In this document: piece after piece, positions 41,346-49,040 of the stretch
How positions within the stretch are numbered: the stretch's first letter is position 1
Layout: each line of letters starts with the position of its first letter
NCBI RefSeq assembly: GCF_002095435.2
Contig: NZ_MJEJ02000048.1
Coordinates: 62,001 to 126,000, forward strand
Length of the DNA stretch: 64,000 nucleotides
From: Williamsia sp. 1138
GTDB taxonomy: Bacteria; Actinomycetota; Actinomycetes; Mycobacteriales; Mycobacteriaceae
Direction of reading: 5' to 3'
Program-made: the position numbers and the translations under genes
The notes under the pieces: generated by a model
Database searches by the model: none
The model's input: only the letters and a program-made list of their open reading frames with translations
Told to the model about the DNA's origin: nothing

Positions 41346-41891
41346 TCAGCGAGCCTGGTCGGCTGCGCCCTTCTCGCTGGTGGCTCCTGCGTTGGACAGC
41401 TCGCCCGACGGATTCTCCAGGTGTGCTCGGACGAACCACTGGAACTTCTCGAGCTCCGCCGTCTGACCGATCAGGATGTCTTCTGTCACCGGGTCGATCT
41501 CGCCGGCGACGGCGATCGCCTCACGATGCGAGGTGATGAAACCGACGTAGACGAGGTCGAGCGCACCGAGGTGAGCTTGCACCGTGTCGCGGCCGACGGA
41601 GTAGTCGTCCCAGGAACGGTCCTCCTCGATGGCCTTGGCGGTGCCCCGAGGCGAGCCACCCAGGGTCGCGATGCGCTCGGCGAGAGTGTCTGCGTAACCG
41701 CGGGCCAGTTCGACCTGCGGGTCGATCATCTCGTGCACGCCGATGAAGTTCGTACCGACGACATTCCAGTGAATGTGCTTCAGCGTGAGATGCAGATCGT
41801 TGAACGCGCTGAGACGTTCCTGCATGACAGAGACCAATTTTTTCGTGGCGTCATCCGAGAGGCCGGGTGCTGTAAAAGTCATGACTGTCAT
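41346..41891 (-). CDS. dps: Dps-family DNA-binding ferritin-like protein
   Basis: A 181-residue four-helix protein. LKHIHWNVVGTNFIGVHEMIDPQ (split over about 31-53) and the following D-x-x-x-E/R pattern (YADTLAERIATLGG) carry the ferroxidase-centre His, Asp and Glu residues at the dimer interface. It forms a dodecamer that oxidises and stores iron and protects DNA from peroxide. ATG 41891 or 41882. The C-terminal tail is Ala/Ser/Lys-containing and may bind DNA. Confidence 0.9.
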   Translation of the reverse strand: MTVMTFTAPGLSDDATKKLVSVMQERLSAFNDLHLTLKHIHWNVVGTNFIGVHEMIDPQVELARGYADTLAERIATLGGSPRGTAKAIEEDRSWDDYSVGRDTVQAHLGALDLVYVGFITSHREAIAVAGEIDPVTEDILIGQTAELEKFQWFVRAHLENPSGELSNAGATSEKGAADQAR

Positions 41892-41918
41892 GTGCCCATC
41901 CACGGGGTGCCCCAAACC
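41892..41918 (-). promoter_or_regulatory. Possible sigma-F-type promoter of dps (GGTTT-N16-GGGCA)
   Basis: On the minus strand GGTTT (complement of 41914-41918) is followed after 16 bases by GGGCAC (complement of 41892-41897), close to the mycobacterial sigma-F pattern GGTTT-N16-GGGTA. Because it abuts ATG 41891, transcription would begin about seven bases inside, making ATG 41882 the start of a nearly leaderless mRNA. Suggestive only. Confidence 0.3.
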
Positions 41919-41932
41919 TATGAACCCCCCAC

Positions 41933-41947
41933 CGCGATCAAATCGCG
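41933..41947. promoter_or_regulatory. Inverted repeat CGCGAT-CAA-ATCGCG upstream of dps
   Basis: Six-base perfect arms with a three-base spacer, 42 bases upstream of dps ATG 41891. Possible operator for a stress regulator; the regulator is not identified. Confidence 0.3.
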
Positions 41948-42040
41948 ACCTTCAGGTCACGAAATGGTAACGGCGGGCTTCGCAGACGGTGGTCACCTGT
42001 GGTTGTCTAGCCCTATGGCGGGAGTGCGAGTAAGTACTTG

Positions 42041-43246
42041 GTGACCCGAATCGACGGCGAGGGAGTCTTCGGGGGACTCGACCTGGTGCACCGATACGCA
42101 CCCGTCAGGCGCCTTGCCGACGGGGCGCTCGTCGCTGCCGAGCTGCAGATCACGGGTCGCCCGGGCACCGCGGTCTCCACTCCCGATTCCCTACGCCGCA
42201 CCGCGCGCCTGATGCAGGAGTCGGTGGCCGTCGATCAGCGGAAGCTGGTGATCGCCGCGGAGAACACCACTGCAACCGACCTCCCGGTGCTCATCACCGT
42301 CGACATCGGCTCGATAGATCACTCCGCGGCGCCTTCGGAATTTCGGCAACTGGCCTCGGTGGATCCGGACGATTTCCTCCGACGGCCGGGCGACATGCTC
42401 AAAGAGGTCGAACGCACCCGCAGTGCCGGCCACCTGATCTGTGTGGACCTGATCGGCATCACGAACCGCGCGATGACGTTGCTGTGGCTGATCGATCCCG
42501 ACGTCATCATCATGACGGCCGAATTGCTCGCCCGCGACGACGCCGCGACCGCACAACTCGCGCACGGTCTGACCGCCCATGTCGAGCGCAGTGGTGCGCT
42601 TGTCATCGCCGAAGGCGTCGACACCGAGGCCCGGCGGATCGCCGCACAGACGATCGGCGCGGACTACGGCATCGGAAATCTCTTCCCGCCGGCAGCCGAG
42701 CTCAGCGAGTTGGGCGCCGAGCGATTCGAGCCACTGCCCCTGCAGCAATCACGTCGGCATCCCAGCGAAGCAGCCACAACGCCATACTTCATTGCATCTG
42801 CCGAACACCGGTCCCGCCGCGGCGACAAGCGACTCCTGATCGAGATGAGCAAGGCGCTCGAGGTCCAGGCCTCCACCGCGGGGCCCGGAGTGCTGGTGCT
42901 CGGGACGTTCCAGGAGGCCAAGCAGTTCACGCCACTGACGGCGAAGCGCTGGCGGGTGCTCGCCGACCGCTCGGGCTTCGCCGGTGTTTACGGAGTCGGG
43001 TTGTCCCACATGCTCGACGGCAACGTGCAACATGCTCCGCTCGACCCCACCGACGATCTCGTCAACGAATGGACGGTGGTCGTTCTCGGACCGCATTCGG
43101 CCGCACTGCTCGCAGCACGCGACCGCGATGACGATGTGCCCGACCTCGACCGGACCTTCGACGTGGTGCAGAGCTACGACCGAGACCTCGCCACCCGTGC
43201 CGCGCACTCCATCCTCACCCGGTTCACCGTCCCGAGCAGCGACTGA
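42041..43246 (+). CDS. Degenerate EAL-domain protein with C-terminal DICT sensory domain
   Basis: About 401 residues. The N-terminal ~235 follow the EAL phosphodiesterase layout (AELQITGR at the EAL position, VDIGS, CVDLIG, DVIIMTAELL, AEGVDTEA, DYGIGNLFPP), but several metal- and substrate-binding residues are replaced, so catalytic c-di-GMP cleavage is doubtful. From about 262 the sequence (LIEMSKALEVQA, VLGTFQEAKQFTPLTAKRWRVLA, AGVYGVGL) matches the DICT sensory domain. Probably a c-di-GMP or light/redox-linked adaptor. GTG 42041 or TTG 42038. Followed after seven bases by a DUF2252 gene. Confidence 0.75.
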   Translation: MTRIDGEGVFGGLDLVHRYAPVRRLADGALVAAELQITGRPGTAVSTPDSLRRTARLMQESVAVDQRKLVIAAENTTATDLPVLITVDIGSIDHSAAPSEFRQLASVDPDDFLRRPGDMLKEVERTRSAGHLICVDLIGITNRAMTLLWLIDPDVIIMTAELLARDDAATAQLAHGLTAHVERSGALVIAEGVDTEARRIAAQTIGADYGIGNLFPPAAELSELGAERFEPLPLQQSRRHPSEAATTPYFIASAEHRSRRGDKRLLIEMSKALEVQASTAGPGVLVLGTFQEAKQFTPLTAKRWRVLADRSGFAGVYGVGLSHMLDGNVQHAPLDPTDDLVNEWTVVVLGPHSAALLAARDRDDDVPDLDRTFDVVQSYDRDLATRAAHSILTRFTVPSSD

Positions 43247-43253
43247 GGAACCC

Positions 43254-44636
43254 ATGGCCAACCGCCCGGACCCGGTCGACCTGCGCGACTACCACGACGC
43301 CGACGAGGTCGTGGCCCGCGGCCGCACACTGCGGGCACAACTGCCCGAGTCCGCTCACGACCACCGCGCCGCCGGCCCAGACCGCCCGGGTGTCCTCGAC
43401 TATGTCGAGCAGAGCAACGCCGGGAGGCTTGCCGACCTCACGCCGCTTCGGATCGGACGGATGACATTGTCCCCGTTCGCGTTCTTCCGCGGCGCTGCCG
43501 GCCTGATGGCCGCCGACCTCGCCGGGACGCCGGACAGCGGTCTGCAAGCCCAACTCTGCGGCGACGCGCACGCCGCGAACTTCGGGCTCTACGGCACACC
43601 CGACGGCCAGATCGTCATGGACATCAACGATTTCGACGAGACGATCCCCGGTCCATGGGAGTGGGATCTGAAACGGTTGGCGGCCAGTTTGGTGCTGGCC
43701 GGCCGCGGCGGCGGGGTCTCGGAGGCTGGGTGCCGCGATGCGGCGCAGGACGCGGCGCGGTCGTACCGCAAGACGATGCGCACCTTGGCCGAGGTGCCTT
43801 TCCTTCGGTCTTGGTCGGCACTGCCCGATGCCTCGATTCTGGATCAGGCCAAGGCGGACGCGTTGCTCGACGACTTCGACGAAGCTGCGAAGAAGGCTCG
43901 CCGCAACACCAGCGAGAAGGTGGTCGCCAAGTGGACCGAGCACCTCGAGGACCACACGACTGGTATCCGGCGACATCGGTTCGTCACCGATCCGCCCATT
44001 CTCACCCGCGTCGATGCGAGCACGGCTGATGAGGTCGCGACCGGACTGAACGACTACGTCAGCACCCTGCGCGAGTCGCGGCGCAACCTGATCTCCCGGT
44101 TTGCAGTGTCCGACATCGCTTTCCGGATCGTTGGCACCGGGAGCGTGGGGTTGCGCAGTTATGTGGCGCTGCTGCACGGCAACCGCTCGGAGGATCTGGT
44201 GTTGCAGATCAAACAAGCGAAGCAGTCGGCACTGGCACCGTACGTCAGGGCCGACACCCCGCGGCATGAAGGCAAACGCATCGTCCGCGGCGCCCGGATG
44301 GTGCAGTCGGAGACCGACATCCTGTTGGGCTGGACAACCATCGACGGCCTGCCCTACATTGTCCGCCAGTTCCGAAACCTCAAGGGCGACATCGATCCGA
44401 CGGCACTGAAGCGGAGCCTGCTCGACGACTACGGTCGCCTCGCCGGAGCTCTGCTGGCGCGAGCACACGCCCGCTCGCTCGATCCGCGACTGCTGGCGGG
44501 GTATTTCGAGGACGGCAAGGCACTGGACAAAGACATCGGGAGCTTCGCTGTCCGGTATGCGGACCAGACCGAACGGGATCATTCCGAACTCGTGGCCGCC
44601 GTCGCTGCGGGCGTCATCGAAGCGGCCGACGGCTGA
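43254..44636 (+). CDS. DUF2252 family protein
   Basis: A 460-residue cytoplasmic protein of the DUF2252 family: SPFAFFRGAAGLMAADL (about 66-82), QLCGDAHAANFGLYGTPDG (about 94-112) and DINDFDETIPGPWEWDLKRLA are hallmark motifs, and VRQFRNLKGD a later one. The GDAHAANFG and DINDFDE motifs resemble the catalytic and metal-binding loops of aminoglycoside-kinase-like folds, so a phosphotransferase activity is conceivable but unproven. GAGGA precedes ATG 43254. Second gene of a probable three-gene operon. Confidence 0.85.
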   Translation: MANRPDPVDLRDYHDADEVVARGRTLRAQLPESAHDHRAAGPDRPGVLDYVEQSNAGRLADLTPLRIGRMTLSPFAFFRGAAGLMAADLAGTPDSGLQAQLCGDAHAANFGLYGTPDGQIVMDINDFDETIPGPWEWDLKRLAASLVLAGRGGGVSEAGCRDAAQDAARSYRKTMRTLAEVPFLRSWSALPDASILDQAKADALLDDFDEAAKKARRNTSEKVVAKWTEHLEDHTTGIRRHRFVTDPPILTRVDASTADEVATGLNDYVSTLRESRRNLISRFAVSDIAFRIVGTGSVGLRSYVALLHGNRSEDLVLQIKQAKQSALAPYVRADTPRHEGKRIVRGARMVQSETDILLGWTTIDGLPYIVRQFRNLKGDIDPTALKRSLLDDYGRLAGALLARAHARSLDPRLLAGYFEDGKALDKDIGSFAVRYADQTERDHSELVAAVAAGVIEAADG

Positions 44637-44653
44637 CTGGCTAGCCTGAAGGC

Positions 44654-45574
44654 GTGAGCGCAGAATCCGACAAAAGCCCCATTCCCTCGTCACCGACCGT
44701 GGTGCTGGCCGCGTGTGCTCAGCTTCCCACCGGCGACGGCGATGACGACGGGTTGATCGACGCCCTCACCGCGGCCGGGTTGTCGGCGCGCTGGCTGGCG
44801 TGGGACGACCCGGAGATCAACTCGGTCGATGGTGTCGTACTGCGCGCGACCTGGGATTACCCAGATCGGCTCGACGAGTTCCTGGCCTGGGCCGAAGGAG
44901 TCGACCTGCTGATCAACAGCGCGTCGATGGTGCGGTGGAACTCCGACAAGGGATACCTGCTCGATCTCGAAGCAGCAGGCATCCCGATCGTTCCGACTGC
45001 GGTCTTCGCGCCGGACGAGACCGTATCCATCCCGGAGGGCGAGGTGGTGGTGAAGCCTGCCGTCGCCGGAGGCTCCCGCGGCGCGGCCCGGTTCACCGAT
45101 CCCCGGCACGCGGCCGACCATGCCGCCGCACTGCAGGCGGCCGGCCACCGCGTGGTGGTACAGCCCTTCGACCCCGCGGTGGCCGAGGGCGAGACCGCGC
45201 TGGTCTACATCGCGGGCCAACGCTCACATGCGTTCACCAAGGGACCGATGCTGCCCGAACCCGGTGTGGAAGGCGAACTCGACGAGTCCGGGCTCTACCT
45301 CGTCGAATCACTGGCTCCGGCAAGTCCTCCCGACGAGTTCTGGGAGTTGGGTGACAGCGTGCTGACCGCGGCCGCGCATGCGGTCGGTGTCATGCCCGCC
45401 AACATCCTCTATGCCAGGGTCGATCTCCTGGGTGCCGGCGGGTCCGGTGCCCGGCTACTCGAGTTCGAGGCTGTCGAACCGTCGCTGGGCTGGCACCAAC
45501 TCCCCGAGACAAAGCGAGGACCGGCGATGGCACGGTTCGCGCTCGCCACCGCGGCCGCGCTGGCACGCCGGTGA
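44654..45574 (+). CDS. ATP-grasp domain protein
   Basis: A 306-residue protein. An N-terminal pre-ATP-grasp part (VVLAACAQLPTGDGDDD, VVLRATWDYPDRLDEFLAW) is followed by ATP-grasp features: VVVKPAVAGGSRGAARF (about 134-150) with the ATP Lys, VVVQPFDP (about 172-179), and ARVDLL with EFEAVEPSLGW (about 274-284) for metal binding. It looks like the small ATP-grasp proteins that include the cycloserine ligase DcsG. Reaction unknown; it probably ligates a carboxylate to an amine or thiol. GTG start, 17 bases after the DUF2252 gene. Confidence 0.78.
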   Translation: MSAESDKSPIPSSPTVVLAACAQLPTGDGDDDGLIDALTAAGLSARWLAWDDPEINSVDGVVLRATWDYPDRLDEFLAWAEGVDLLINSASMVRWNSDKGYLLDLEAAGIPIVPTAVFAPDETVSIPEGEVVVKPAVAGGSRGAARFTDPRHAADHAAALQAAGHRVVVQPFDPAVAEGETALVYIAGQRSHAFTKGPMLPEPGVEGELDESGLYLVESLAPASPPDEFWELGDSVLTAAAHAVGVMPANILYARVDLLGAGGSGARLLEFEAVEPSLGWHQLPETKRGPAMARFALATAAALARR

Positions 45575-45586
45575 CGTCCTTTCCGG

Positions 45587-46846
45587 TCAAGATCGTGGCG
45601 CCACGATTCCGAGCAGTGCGAGCGCCGACCCGACGAAGATGGTGACGAGGAACATCACGACACCTACGTCTTCTTCGGTCGTCATCCTGATCACGCTCGC
45701 TGCACATCCCAGGGCGACGACACAGCTGATACCGGTGCCGACGGCCACGATGTCCTGCGCGTGAAGCCACTTGGGCCCCAACGGGATCACTGGCCGGATG
45801 CTCGCAGGTAACGGCCGGGAGATCAGCGCGTACACGGAAAAGGCGATCGTGAACACCACGTAGCCCAGGGCTGCGGTCGGGGGATACACGGTGACCTCCG
45901 GATCAGCCCGCAGTAGCAGGTATCCGACGTCTGATGCCGCTGCCGCCAGCAGACCGATCACCGACACCGCCGAACCGAAGATGCGGTAACCGCAGAGCAT
46001 CGGAGCCAACGCCATCATGGCAAGTGCGATGTCAGCCGCAGGCAGAATCGCGTACAGAAGAATGAGACCGTCCGTCCGGAGGCCCAGAGCGGTCAGCAGC
46101 AGGATTGCCAAGGTGTACGGGCAAGCCACCAACCCCACACAGGTGACTGCGCTACGCCACGGGCGGCGCCAGTTGCCCGCACCGTGGAGGCCCGAACTCA
46201 TCCACAGCGCGGCACCCACACAGATCGGCATCAGAAAAAAGCCGCTGCCGGCAAGCAGTCCTGTGGGCATGTCGTCGTGGAGTAGTTGCCGTTCTATGAA
46301 CCACATGAGTCTTCCGGATGCCCAGCTCGCGGCGCCGAGAGCCAATAGGGAGAAAAACAGCGAACTCGGCCGATCGTTGTTGTCGTGTGCGTCAATTGCT
46401 CGCTTGATGAGGATGACGGTTGTACCCGTCATGAAAACTATTTGGACAAGATCGGCGATAAACGTTGTGTGGGCGACATTGTCGTCAATTGCCTGCATCA
46501 CACCCATTGCAATAGCTCCGCAGAAAAGCACCACGATCCACAGCACCAGCGGAAGATGCTGGGCACGGGAGTTCGTGTCATTGCCGGCTTCGACAATGAC
46601 ATCCGGCTGTTCGCCTGCACCGACCCACAGCTGATGCAACACCACCGGGTCCGCGCCGACCGCCAGACCCACCTGCTCGATGACAGGCCACGACAGATCT
46701 CCCACATGTTGGGAGAACGCCTTGGCGACTGTGGTGTGGCTGTAGTCGGTTCGTGCGGCAATCGCCCGTAAACTCGGTGACCCCTGGGCTTTACGGGCAC
46801 GGTCCAAACAGTCCGCTAGTGTCTGATCTGTATCGCTGTCGTACAT
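45587..46846 (-). CDS. XRE-type HTH protein with ten predicted membrane helices
   Basis: About 419 residues. The N-terminus (DCLDRARKAQGSPSLRAIAARTDYSHTTVAKAF, split over about 12-45) is a lambda-repressor-like HTH. From about residue 92 there are ten hydrophobic segments (for example LWIVVLFCGAIAMGVM, FFLMPICVGAALWM, TLAILLLTALGL, VVMFLVTIFVGSALALLGIV), with no extra-membrane domain of size. This looks like a membrane-tethered one-component regulator. AGGGGG just upstream supports ATG 46846; the frame extends 52 codons into the promoter region. Convergent with the ATP-grasp gene. Confidence 0.75.
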   Translation of the reverse strand: MYDSDTDQTLADCLDRARKAQGSPSLRAIAARTDYSHTTVAKAFSQHVGDLSWPVIEQVGLAVGADPVVLHQLWVGAGEQPDVIVEAGNDTNSRAQHLPLVLWIVVLFCGAIAMGVMQAIDDNVAHTTFIADLVQIVFMTGTTVILIKRAIDAHDNNDRPSSLFFSLLALGAASWASGRLMWFIERQLLHDDMPTGLLAGSGFFLMPICVGAALWMSSGLHGAGNWRRPWRSAVTCVGLVACPYTLAILLLTALGLRTDGLILLYAILPAADIALAMMALAPMLCGYRIFGSAVSVIGLLAAAASDVGYLLLRADPEVTVYPPTAALGYVVFTIAFSVYALISRPLPASIRPVIPLGPKWLHAQDIVAVGTGISCVVALGCAASVIRMTTEEDVGVVMFLVTIFVGSALALLGIVAPRS

Positions 46847-46880
46847 GACGCGCCCCCTTGAATGCTGCGATTTCTCCCCC

Positions 46881-46922
46881 GTAAACATGACCCTGATGGT
46901 GTCTAGCAGCGTAAACACGACC
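46881..46922. repeat. Direct repeat GTAAACATGACC / GTAAACACGACC
   Basis: Copies at 46881-46892 and 46911-46922 are 30 bases apart (about three helical turns) and 35-76 bases upstream of the HTH-membrane gene. A wider version of the second, AGCAGCGTAAACACG (46905-46919), recurs as AGCAGTGTAAACGCG at 47224-47238. Candidate binding sites for that gene's own HTH. Confidence 0.45.
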
Positions 46923-47144
46923 GAATTGGCCGGGTGACACCTGACGAGGACACCGATCGTGCCTGCGCGCCAAGCAAAGAACTCTCCGCGACTATTTGTC
47001 AAGACGACAGCGAAGTGGCGGGTCGGTGCCGAACGCCTCTGCTGCCCCCGCTCGTCGCTCGACAGTCGGACCTCGGTGACACAGCCTTCGTAAAATCGGG
47101 CTTCGGCGGCATTTACAAGGCGCGCCAGTCGGGCGCTGCGGAAC

Positions 47145-47160
47145 TGTGACGTGAATCACA
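47145..47160. promoter_or_regulatory. CRP-type binding site TGTGA-N6-TCACA
   Basis: TGTGACGTGAATCACA has both five-base arms perfect, the consensus for cAMP receptor protein (CRP/GlxR) in actinobacteria. It is about 300 bases from each divergent gene (HTH-membrane gene and secreted protein). An inverted repeat TGGTCC-N10-GGACCA follows four bases later. Confidence 0.65.
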
Positions 47161-47472
47161 GGGTGGTCCGTGGTTCGTAGGACCAGCGGTATCGACTCGT
47201 AAAGGCGCGGATACCTGTTGTCCAGCAGTGTAAACGCGCATTCCTGCAGTTGCGTGACACCGCAGGGACGCGCTTCGCTGGAGACCCCTTCGCAGAGGGG
47301 ATTCATGCAATTGATGACCACGCACCAGCCGACTCCGGCCAATTCGATCTCAGCGAAGCCGGGGTCCTTCGATTTTTGCAGTCGACGTTGCCTGCAAAAC
47401 CGCGCAGGTCGAAACGATCTGGCGGGATATCCATTGTCAGACAACCAACAAATAGAAATAGAGGTCCCAACC

Positions 47473-47994
47473 ATGATCGCAACAAAGCGTAAGTCGGCGG
47501 CAATGGGTGTATGCCTGGCCGCCATGATGGCAACAGGTTTGGCGACGGCCGCAGCCGGACCCGCAGCGGCGGACAGGCACGATCATGGCCGTGCCGAGAT
47601 CGCGGTCTCCGCCAATACCGGGGCAGGCACGCGTGCGTACGTGGTGAGAAACGACGGCGACACCGTCGTGCCGGCCGGAACGCAGTTCACCTTCCACTCG
47701 GCCGGATTCGCCAGCATCGGACTCTTCGGGGATTCGCAGATCGGCCAGGACTGGAACATCCAGGCACTCGGTTCGGGTTACGACACCAGGGTCTACCTGA
47801 AGAATCCGTTGCAACCGGGACAGAGTGTTTCGTTCCAGCTGTCGACGGTGGAGGTGTCGGCGTTCACGCAGTCCACGTTCACCCTGACCGATCCGAGGAT
47901 CGCGACCATCGATACGAACCTGCAGAACAACTCCGCTGGAATCCGCTGCCTGGTGGTGGTTCTCGGACTGCCGGCATGTAGCGCGGTGCTGTAA
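47473..47994 (+). CDS. Small secreted protein of unknown function
   Basis: A 173-residue protein. Residues 1-34 are a Sec signal peptide (basic start, hydrophobic core LAAMMATGLATAAA, cleavage likely after AAADR-region Ala). The mature part looks all-beta (AEIAVSANTGAGTRAYVVRND, split; FTFHSAGFASIGLF; YLKNPLQPGQSVSFQL) and has two Cys near the C-terminus (RCLVVVLGLPACSAVL) that could form a disulfide. An N-terminal extension of the frame lacks a ribosome site; AGAGG near 47460 supports ATG 47473. Family not recognised. Confidence 0.75.
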   Translation: MIATKRKSAAMGVCLAAMMATGLATAAAGPAAADRHDHGRAEIAVSANTGAGTRAYVVRNDGDTVVPAGTQFTFHSAGFASIGLFGDSQIGQDWNIQALGSGYDTRVYLKNPLQPGQSVSFQLSTVEVSAFTQSTFTLTDPRIATIDTNLQNNSAGIRCLVVVLGLPACSAVL

Positions 47995-48010
47995 CACAAC
48001 CACCCGCACA

Positions 48011-48093
48011 GGCTGGTGACGTCGCACGCGATCGTCGCCTGCGCACACCAGCCGAGAAGTCGGCCGTCGCCGAGGGATCGACGGCCGACTTCT
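48011..48093 (+). terminator. Tandem hairpins downstream of the secreted protein gene
   Basis: First stem GGCTGGTG (48011-48018) with CACCAGCC (48046-48053). Second, stronger stem AGAAGTCGGCCGTCG (48055-48069) with CGACGGCCGACTTCT (48079-48093): 15 perfect pairs and a nine-base loop. Both follow the stop at 47994 and precede the GGDEF gene by 26 bases. Confidence 0.8.
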
Positions 48094-48119
48094 GTGGCCT
48101 ATCTCTGAGACGACACGAC

Positions 48120-49040
48120 ATGGTGGTGACCGAAATGTTCAGTGCTACAGCCGGATCCGGAACGCAGTTCACTGTAGAGGAGGTCGCTTCCATCCACGCG
48201 GTGGTTGCGCAGCTGCCGATCGCCGCGGTCGTCTTCAGTCTCGAGTCGTCGGTCATCGCCGCCAACGACGAGTGCCGCCAACTCCTCGGATACGATTCCG
48301 ACGATCTCACCGGCGCACCGGTCACAGACCTGCTTCCTGACAGCGGATCGGCGACGTTGCAGTTCGACCCCTGTGGCCGCACGAACCCGGCCGGGGGCCT
48401 TCGTCGGCTTCGACGTAGCGACGGCACGCACGTCTCATGTTGGCTGCATCTCGGGGCCGGGATACTCGCAGGCCGGCGTGTTGTCATCGCGTGTATGGAC
48501 CTGGTCAGTCCGATGGTGCACGAAACGGATCTGTGGAGAACCCGAGCCGAGCGCGACGACCTGACCGGTCTCTACCGACGGTCGGCGTTCCTCGACCACG
48601 TCAACAGATGGATCGCCGACGACCGAACACTGATCCTCGCGTTCATCGATGTCGATGATCTGAAGCACATCAACGATACTCATGGTCACAGTGCGGGCGA
48701 CTGCGTCCTTCAAGCAGTCGCACATCGACTTCTGAACTGGCTGCCACCCGGCGCTCTCGCAGGACGATTCGCCGGCGACGAGTTCGTGCTCGCCCTCAGC
48801 GCCGCGGACGGTTCGTACACGATCGAGGGCCTGTGTACCGGACTACGCGACCACCTGTGCGGCGAACTCGTTGCCTGGCGCGGTGGCTCGTTGTTCTTGT
48901 CGGTGAGCATAGGTGCGGTCATCGGCGCATCGGGCGAAGATGGCGCCCCGTTGGTCGCACGCGCGGACGAGCAGATGTATGCGGCAAAGGCGGCCGCACA
49001 CCTGGCTCGGGGCCGGCGCAGCGAGGCGCCTACTCGGTGA
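48120..49040 (+). CDS. PAS-GGDEF diguanylate cyclase
   Basis: A 306-residue protein. Residues about 30-125 form a PAS-like sensor (AVVFSLESSVIAANDECRQLLGY, split). DDLTGLYRRSAFLDHV (about 148-163) starts the GGDEF domain, FIDVDDLKHINDTHGHSAGD (about 178-197) binds nucleotide and metal, and RFAGDEFVL is the active-site loop in the AGDEF form, which is active in many cyclases. No RxxD inhibitory site is clear before it. Soluble. Expected to make c-di-GMP in response to an unknown signal. Its 3' end overlaps the convergent MFS gene by 11 bases. Confidence 0.88.
   Translation: MVVTEMFSATAGSGTQFTVEEVASIHAVVAQLPIAAVVFSLESSVIAANDECRQLLGYDSDDLTGAPVTDLLPDSGSATLQFDPCGRTNPAGGLRRLRRSDGTHVSCWLHLGAGILAGRRVVIACMDLVSPMVHETDLWRTRAERDDLTGLYRRSAFLDHVNRWIADDRTLILAFIDVDDLKHINDTHGHSAGDCVLQAVAHRLLNWLPPGALAGRFAGDEFVLALSAADGSYTIEGLCTGLRDHLCGELVAWRGGSLFLSVSIGAVIGASGEDGAPLVARADEQMYAAKAAAHLARGRRSEAPTR

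Larger units (their letters stand above)
46847..47472. other. 626-base intergenic region between the HTH-membrane gene and a secreted protein gene
   Basis: No convincing gene is present: short open frames lack ribosome sites or family signals. It holds GTAAAC repeats near the HTH-membrane gene, a perfect CRP-type site at 47145-47160, an inverted repeat TGGTCC-N10-GGACCA at 47164-47185, and a third GTAAAC repeat at 47224-47238. Lower GC from 47440 to 47470 (CCAACAAATAGAAATAGAGG) leads into the secreted protein gene and includes its ribosome site. Confidence 0.6.

Noticed and set aside
43224-44693. 489-codon minus-strand open frame opposite the DUF2252 gene
   Set aside because: The plus strand carries the DUF2252 motifs and a ribosome site; the minus reading has neither.
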